Assembly (NCBI GenBank): GCA_945787015.1
Contig: CALZGM010000019.1
Coordinates: 1 to 64,000 of the forward strand
Reading direction: 5' to 3'
Source of the DNA: an uncultured Roseburia sp.
Lineage (GTDB): Bacteria; Bacillota; Clostridia; Lachnospirales; Lachnospiraceae
DNA: 64,000 nucleotides
Position numbers and translations under genes: made by a program. Positions 59,586 to 64,000 of this stretch are shown one piece after another. Position 1 is the first letter of the stretch; each line of letters starts with the position of its first letter. The notes below the pieces were generated by a model that saw nothing but the letters and a program-made list of their open reading frames with translations, ran no database searches and had not been told where the DNA came from.

Positions 59586-60632
59586 ATGTCTAAAATTGTT
59601 CAAATTGGTAATCGAGTGATTGGCGGAGGAAACCCAATCTTAATTCAGTCAATGACAAATACAAAGACGGAAAATGTAGCAGCAACGGTTGACCAGATTA
59701 ACCGGTTAGCGGCGGCAGGCTGTGATATTATCCGTTGTGCGGTACCGACCATGGAAGCGGCAGCTGCTTTAAAGGAGATTAAAAAGCAGGTAACAATTCC
59801 GGTCGTTGCTGATATTCATTTTGATTATCGCCTTGCCATTGCAGCCATGGAAAATGGTGCAGATAAAATTCGGATTAATCCCGGAAATATCGGAAGTGCA
59901 GAACGTGTAAAAGCAGTCGTTGATGTGGCGAAAGAACGCAATATTCCGATTCGTGTGGGTGTTAACAGTGGTTCTTTGGAAAAGGAATTGGTAGAAAAAT
60001 ATCATGGCGTGACCGCAGAGGGAATTGTGGAAAGTGCATTGGATAAGGTGAAGCTTATCGAAGATATGGGCTATGATAATCTGGTAATTAGTATAAAGTC
60101 TTCCGATGTTATGATGTGTGTAAAAGCACATGAACTGATTGCGAAAAAGACAGAACACCCTTTACATGTAGGTATTACAGAATCAGGTACGATTATCAGT
60201 GGAAACATCAAATCATCCATTGGTTTGGGATTAATTTTACATCAGGGAATCGGTGATACCATTCGTGTATCCTTAACAGGCGATCCTTTGGAAGAAATAA
60301 AATCTGCGAAATTAATTTTAAGAACCTTGGGATTACGTAAGGGAGGTATTGAGGTGGTTTCCTGTCCGACCTGTGGCAGAACACAGATTGATTTAATTAG
60401 ATTAGCAAATCAGGTTGAAAATATGGTTGCAGACATTCCGCTTGATATCAAAGTGGCTGTGATGGGGTGTGTAGTAAATGGACCGGGCGAGGCGAAAGAA
60501 GCGGATATTGGAATTGCCGGAGGAATTGGAGAAGGGCTATTGATCAAGCATGGTGAGGTAATCAAAAAAGTTCCTGAATCTGAACTGTTAGAAGCCCTTC
60601 GCGATGAATTACTGAACTGGAAGAAGGATTAA
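59586..60632 (+). CDS. ispG: 4-hydroxy-3-methylbut-2-enyl diphosphate synthase
   Basis: The 348-residue iron-sulfur enzyme acts late in the MEP pathway. The TIM-barrel part begins GNRVIGGGNPILIQSMTNTK. The three cysteines of the 4Fe-4S cluster are in SCPTCGRTQ and VMGCVVNGPGEA. I chose the ATG at 59586, 31 bases after rseP, since the earlier open frame lies inside rseP. In Bacillus proS occupies this place; in Clostridia it is ispG. Confidence 0.97.
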   Translation: MSKIVQIGNRVIGGGNPILIQSMTNTKTENVAATVDQINRLAAAGCDIIRCAVPTMEAAAALKEIKKQVTIPVVADIHFDYRLAIAAMENGADKIRINPGNIGSAERVKAVVDVAKERNIPIRVGVNSGSLEKELVEKYHGVTAEGIVESALDKVKLIEDMGYDNLVISIKSSDVMMCVKAHELIAKKTEHPLHVGITESGTIISGNIKSSIGLGLILHQGIGDTIRVSLTGDPLEEIKSAKLILRTLGLRKGGIEVVSCPTCGRTQIDLIRLANQVENMVADIPLDIKVAVMGCVVNGPGEAKEADIGIAGGIGEGLLIKHGEVIKKVPESELLEALRDELLNWKKD

Positions 60633-60634
60633 AT

Positions 60635-63600
60635 ATGCCAAAAAGGTTTTTTGATGTATTTCCGACATTGGAAGTCAATGTGGAAATGAAAAAACTGTTG
60701 ACAGAGATGGAAGTGACCAAGGTGGCTATGAACCGTGAGCAGACAGCTTTACGAGTTTATCTCCTTGGAACGCGTTTAATACATACAAATAATATCAGAG
60801 CACTGGAAAAATCTATTGAAGAACAGATTTTTAACGGGAAAATGATGTCTGTTAAAATTATTGAAAAATATCAGCTTTCCGGGCAGTATAATGCCAGAAC
60901 ACTAATGGATATTTATAAGGATAGTGTGATAACGGAACTGAAAGAATTCAGTCTTATGGAGGCGAATCTTCTTAAGAACTCCGAAATGGAGTTTGTGGAT
61001 GATTCGCATTTAAATCTGACGTTAGAGAATACCATTATAGCCCAGACTCGTTCCCATGAAATTGTAGAATTTTTGGAAAAGGTGTTCTGTGAACGCTGCG
61101 GAATGGACTTGCATGTGAATCTGATTTTTGAAGAGCCAAAGGAGAGTAAATACCGTAAAAACAGTGAACTCCAGATGCAAATGGAAATCCAGAATATCAT
61201 AAAAAGAGTCGGTCATAAGCTGAATGAGGAAGAAGGCACAGAGTCACCGACAGAGCATAGTGAGGAAAAAACAACATCTGGTGGTGAAGCAGTAAAGAAA
61301 CAGCAAGATGTAACAAAAATTGCAAAAAATGATGCAAAAGTACCGGTAGATGCAGGGAAAATCGCAAAAAAACCTTATGAAAGTGTAAGAAGAGAATTTC
61401 GTAAAAAGTCAGATGATCCGGATGTAATCTATGGCAGAGACATTGGGGATGATGAGACAATTGCTATAGAAAAGATTGTAGGTGAAATGGGTGAGGTTAC
61501 CATCCGGTGTCAGGTTATGACATTAGATACCAGAGAAATCCGTGGTGAACGTACTATTGTGATTATTTCCGTAACAGATTTTACAGATTCTATTGTCATT
61601 AAAATATTTTCTAAGAATGAAGAACGTGATGAGCTTCTAGAGGGACTAAAGCCCGGAGCTTTTGTGAAAATCAAAGGAGTAACAGCCATTGATAAATTTG
61701 ACAGTGAACTGACGATTGGCTCTGTTGTGGGAATTAAGAAGATCCCTAATTTTACCACTTCACGTATGGATACATCTCCGGAAAAGCGTGTAGAACTTCA
61801 CTGTCACACGAAAATGAGCGATATGGACGGAGTTTCTGAGTGTAAGGATATCGTAAAACGAGCAATGAAGTGGGGGCATAAAGCCATTGCCATAACGGAT
61901 CATGGTGATGTGCAGGCGTTTCCTGATGCAAATCACGCCTATGGACCGGACGATGATTTTAAGGTTATCTATGGTGTGGAAGCATATTTAGTAGATGATT
62001 TAAAAGGAATGATCGAAAACTCTAAAGGGCAGAGCCTTGATGCATCTTATGTAGTATTCGATATTGAGACGACCGGTCTGTCCGCAGAAAAGAATAAAAT
62101 TATAGAAATTGGTGCCGTTAAGGTCGCTGATGGAAAAATTGTTGAAAAATTTTCGCAGTTCGTTAACCCGCAAGTGCCGATACCATTTGAAATTGAACAG
62201 TTGACTTCTATCAAAGATGAAATGGTAATGGATGCGCCAACAATCGAACAGGTTTTACCGGAATTTATGGAATTCTGCAAGGGTGCGGTTATGGTAGCCC
62301 ATAATGCAGACTTTGATATGAGTTTCATCAAGAAAAACTGTGATTTACAGAATATTCCGTATGATTTTACAATCGCAGACACAGTGGCTTTAGCACGTTT
62401 TTTAATGCCACAGCTGAATCGATATAAATTGGATACCATTGCAAAAGCACTGAATATTTCTTTGGAAAATCATCATAGGGCGGTAGATGATGCAGGATGT
62501 ACGGCGGAAATTTTTGTAAAGTTTATCGTAATGTTAAAGGAACGCGGCATTGAGAATCTGGACGATTTAAACGATGTAGCATCTACTTCACCTGAGACGA
62601 TTATGAAGATGCCGACATATCATGCGATTATTCTTGCAACGAATGATATTGGGAGAATTAATTTGTATCGGTTAGTTTCCCTGTCGCATCTGACTTATTA
62701 TCATAACAGACCGAGAGTACCAAAGAGCGAATTTGTAAAATACAGGGAAGGCCTTCTGCTTGGATCAGCCTGTGAAGCTGGCGAACTTTATCGGGCAATT
62801 TTAGGAGGCAGACCGGAGGAAGAAATCATTCGTCTGGTAAAATTTTATGATTATCTGGAAATCCAGCCTCTTGGCAATAATAAATTTATGATTGCAAGTG
62901 AAAAGGAACCTGTAAATTCTATTGAGGATTTACAGGAGATTAATAAATATATCTGCAGGCTGGGGGAACAGTTTAACAAACCGGTAGTGGCTACATGTGA
63001 TGTACACTTCTTAGATCCGGAGGATGAGGTTTACCGCCGTATTATTATGGCGGGAAAAGGATTTAAGGATGCGGACGAACAGGCACCGCTTTATCTTCGT
63101 ACAACCGAGGAAATGTTGGAAGAATTTTCTTATCTTGGAAGTGCAAAAGCGGAAGAGGTCGTGATTACAAATACCAATAAAATTGCTGACATGTGTGAGC
63201 GTATTTCACCGGTAAGACCGGATAAATGTCCGCCGGTGATTGAAAATTCAGACCAGATGTTAAGAAACATCTGTTATACAAAGGCACACAGCATGTATGG
63301 AGAAGAACTGCCACCGGTGGTAAAGGAACGGTTGGAGAGAGAACTGAATTCTATCATCAGCAATGGTTATGCCGTTATGTATATTATTGCACAAAAGCTG
63401 GTGTGGAAGTCTAATGAGGACGGATACTTAGTAGGTTCCCGAGGCTCTGTTGGTTCTTCTTTTGCAGCTACAATGGCCGGTATTACGGAGGTTAATCCAC
63501 TGCAGGCACATTATCGGTGTGTGAATTGCAAATACAGCGATTTTGATTCGCCGGAGGTTAAGGCTTTTTCAGGACGGGGCGGCTGTGATATGCCCGATAA

Positions 63601-64000
63601 AATCTGCCCTGTTTGCGGGAAAAAGCTGATGAAGGATGGATTTGATATTCCATTTGAAACTTTCCTTGGATTTAAGGGAAATAAAGAGCCGGATATCGAC
63701 TTAAACTTCTCCGGTGAATATCAGAGTAAAGCTCATGCTTATTGTGAGGTAATCTTTGGTTATGGACAGACCTTCCGTGCGGGAACGATTGGTACACTTG
63801 CTGACAAAACAGCATTTGGCTATATAAAAAATTATTATGAGGAACGTGGAATCCGGAAACGTACCTGTGAGATTAATCGTATTGTTCAGGGCTGTGTTGG
63901 CGTACGTAGAACGACAGGCCAGCATCCCGGTGGTATTATTGTACTTCCGGTAGGAGAGGATATCAATTCGTTTACACCGGTACAGCATCCGGCAAATGAT
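60635..64000 (+). CDS. polC: DNA polymerase III alpha subunit PolC (partial, cut by window end)
   Basis: The first 1,122 codons of the Gram-positive replicative polymerase are present and the frame is still open at the window end; full PolC is about 1,450 residues. Domains in order are an N-terminal region, an OB-fold (GERTIVIISVTDFTDSIVI), a PHP domain split by the exonuclease (VELHCHTKMSDMDGVSE), a DnaQ-like 3'-5' exonuclease with FDIETTGLS, HNADFDMSFI and HHRAVDDAGC, and the polymerase palm with GSRGSVGSSFAATM and the DxD pair in EPDIDLNFSGEY. A four-cysteine zinc site (CVNCKYSDF...CPVCGKK) is seen. It follows ispG by two bases. Confidence 0.97.
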   Translation, partial: MPKRFFDVFPTLEVNVEMKKLLTEMEVTKVAMNREQTALRVYLLGTRLIHTNNIRALEKSIEEQIFNGKMMSVKIIEKYQLSGQYNARTLMDIYKDSVITELKEFSLMEANLLKNSEMEFVDDSHLNLTLENTIIAQTRSHEIVEFLEKVFCERCGMDLHVNLIFEEPKESKYRKNSELQMQMEIQNIIKRVGHKLNEEEGTESPTEHSEEKTTSGGEAVKKQQDVTKIAKNDAKVPVDAGKIAKKPYESVRREFRKKSDDPDVIYGRDIGDDETIAIEKIVGEMGEVTIRCQVMTLDTREIRGERTIVIISVTDFTDSIVIKIFSKNEERDELLEGLKPGAFVKIKGVTAIDKFDSELTIGSVVGIKKIPNFTTSRMDTSPEKRVELHCHTKMSDMDGVSECKDIVKRAMKWGHKAIAITDHGDVQAFPDANHAYGPDDDFKVIYGVEAYLVDDLKGMIENSKGQSLDASYVVFDIETTGLSAEKNKIIEIGAVKVADGKIVEKFSQFVNPQVPIPFEIEQLTSIKDEMVMDAPTIEQVLPEFMEFCKGAVMVAHNADFDMSFIKKNCDLQNIPYDFTIADTVALARFLMPQLNRYKLDTIAKALNISLENHHRAVDDAGCTAEIFVKFIVMLKERGIENLDDLNDVASTSPETIMKMPTYHAIILATNDIGRINLYRLVSLSHLTYYHNRPRVPKSEFVKYREGLLLGSACEAGELYRAILGGRPEEEIIRLVKFYDYLEIQPLGNNKFMIASEKEPVNSIEDLQEINKYICRLGEQFNKPVVATCDVHFLDPEDEVYRRIIMAGKGFKDADEQAPLYLRTTEEMLEEFSYLGSAKAEEVVITNTNKIADMCERISPVRPDKCPPVIENSDQMLRNICYTKAHSMYGEELPPVVKERLERELNSIISNGYAVMYIIAQKLVWKSNEDGYLVGSRGSVGSSFAATMAGITEVNPLQAHYRCVNCKYSDFDSPEVKAFSGRGGCDMPDKICPVCGKKLMKDGFDIPFETFLGFKGNKEPDIDLNFSGEYQSKAHAYCEVIFGYGQTFRAGTIGTLADKTAFGYIKNYYEERGIRKRTCEINRIVQGCVGVRRTTGQHPGGIIVLPVGEDINSFTPVQHPAND

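Noticed and set aside
1-64000. tRNA, rRNA, CRISPR arrays, insertion sequences, phage genes or toxin-antitoxin systems
   Set aside because: I looked for cloverleaf ends, regular spacer-repeat patterns, transposase or integrase motifs and found none; the gene order is that of a stable chromosome core.

Overview
The window comes from the chromosome of a low-GC, spore-forming, motile Gram-positive bacterium, most likely a Lachnospiraceae-type member of the Clostridia (Roseburia, Agathobacter or Eubacterium-like). The reasons are a cotJABC spore-coat cluster, a SigK-type sporulation sigma factor, a Gram-positive PolC replicative polymerase, CodY, strong GGAGG-type ribosome binding sites, and a fla/che operon in the codY-flgB...sigD-rpsB order also known from Bacillus. 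The assignment is by gene content and protein style; no database search was possible. No mobile element, CRISPR array, tRNA or rRNA gene was seen.

Region 1 (1-17.35 kb) is housekeeping and sporulation. It holds cotJA-cotJB-cotJC; a decayed LacI-type regulator; a MATE transporter; gltX; a UvrD/PcrA-like helicase whose 3' end runs antisense into a DUF1292 gene; a GH13 (isoamylase/GlgX-like) protein that has lost its catalytic residues; a DUF5662 protein; an RluA-family pseudouridine synthase; a SigK-like factor; then comM(yifB)-dprA-topA and codY. The codY promoter carries a good match to the CodY box over its -35 element, which suggests autoregulation.

Region 2 (17.4-50.46 kb) is one of the largest gene blocks for a single organelle: flgB-flgC-fliE-fliF-fliG-fliH-fliI-fliJ-motE-like-fliK-flgD-TIGR02530-flgE, then a terminator and a fresh promoter, then motA-motB-fliL-fliM-fliY-cheY-fliO-fliP-fliQ-fliR-flhB-flhA-flhF-flhG-pilZ-cheB-cheA-cheW-cheC-cheD-small membrane protein-sigD-unknown-swrB-like-MltG-like. 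It encodes the basal body, export gate, hook, stator, switch complex, placement GTPases, most of the chemotaxis core and the late flagellar sigma factor. Flagellin, flgM, flbD and cheR are not in the window.

Region 3 (50.46-64.0 kb) is the conserved translation, isoprenoid and envelope block: rpsB-tsf with its own promoter and terminator, then a second transcription unit that starts with a NodB-fold deacetylase-like protein and a bactofilin and leads straight into pyrH-frr-uppS-cdsA-dxr-rseP-ispG-polC (polC is cut by the window end). UMP kinase, ribosome recycling, undecaprenyl and MEP-pathway isoprenoid synthesis, phospholipid activation and replication are thus physically coupled to a cytoskeletal or envelope pair.

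The most notable observations are: two apparent pseudoenzymes (the GH13 protein at 7455-9332 and the deacetylase-like protein at 52583-53572); an extra C-terminal module of extracellular-protein type on FlgD; an MltG-like protein reduced to its LysM-like domain at the end of the flagellar operon; a 42-codon antisense tail on the helicase gene; an in-frame 15-bp tandem repeat in fliY; a dispersed 34-bp palindrome present twice in opposite orientation; and a promoter-embedded palindrome at rpsB. I did not find a wholly new multi-gene system; the block is mostly a well-known architecture with unusual components.
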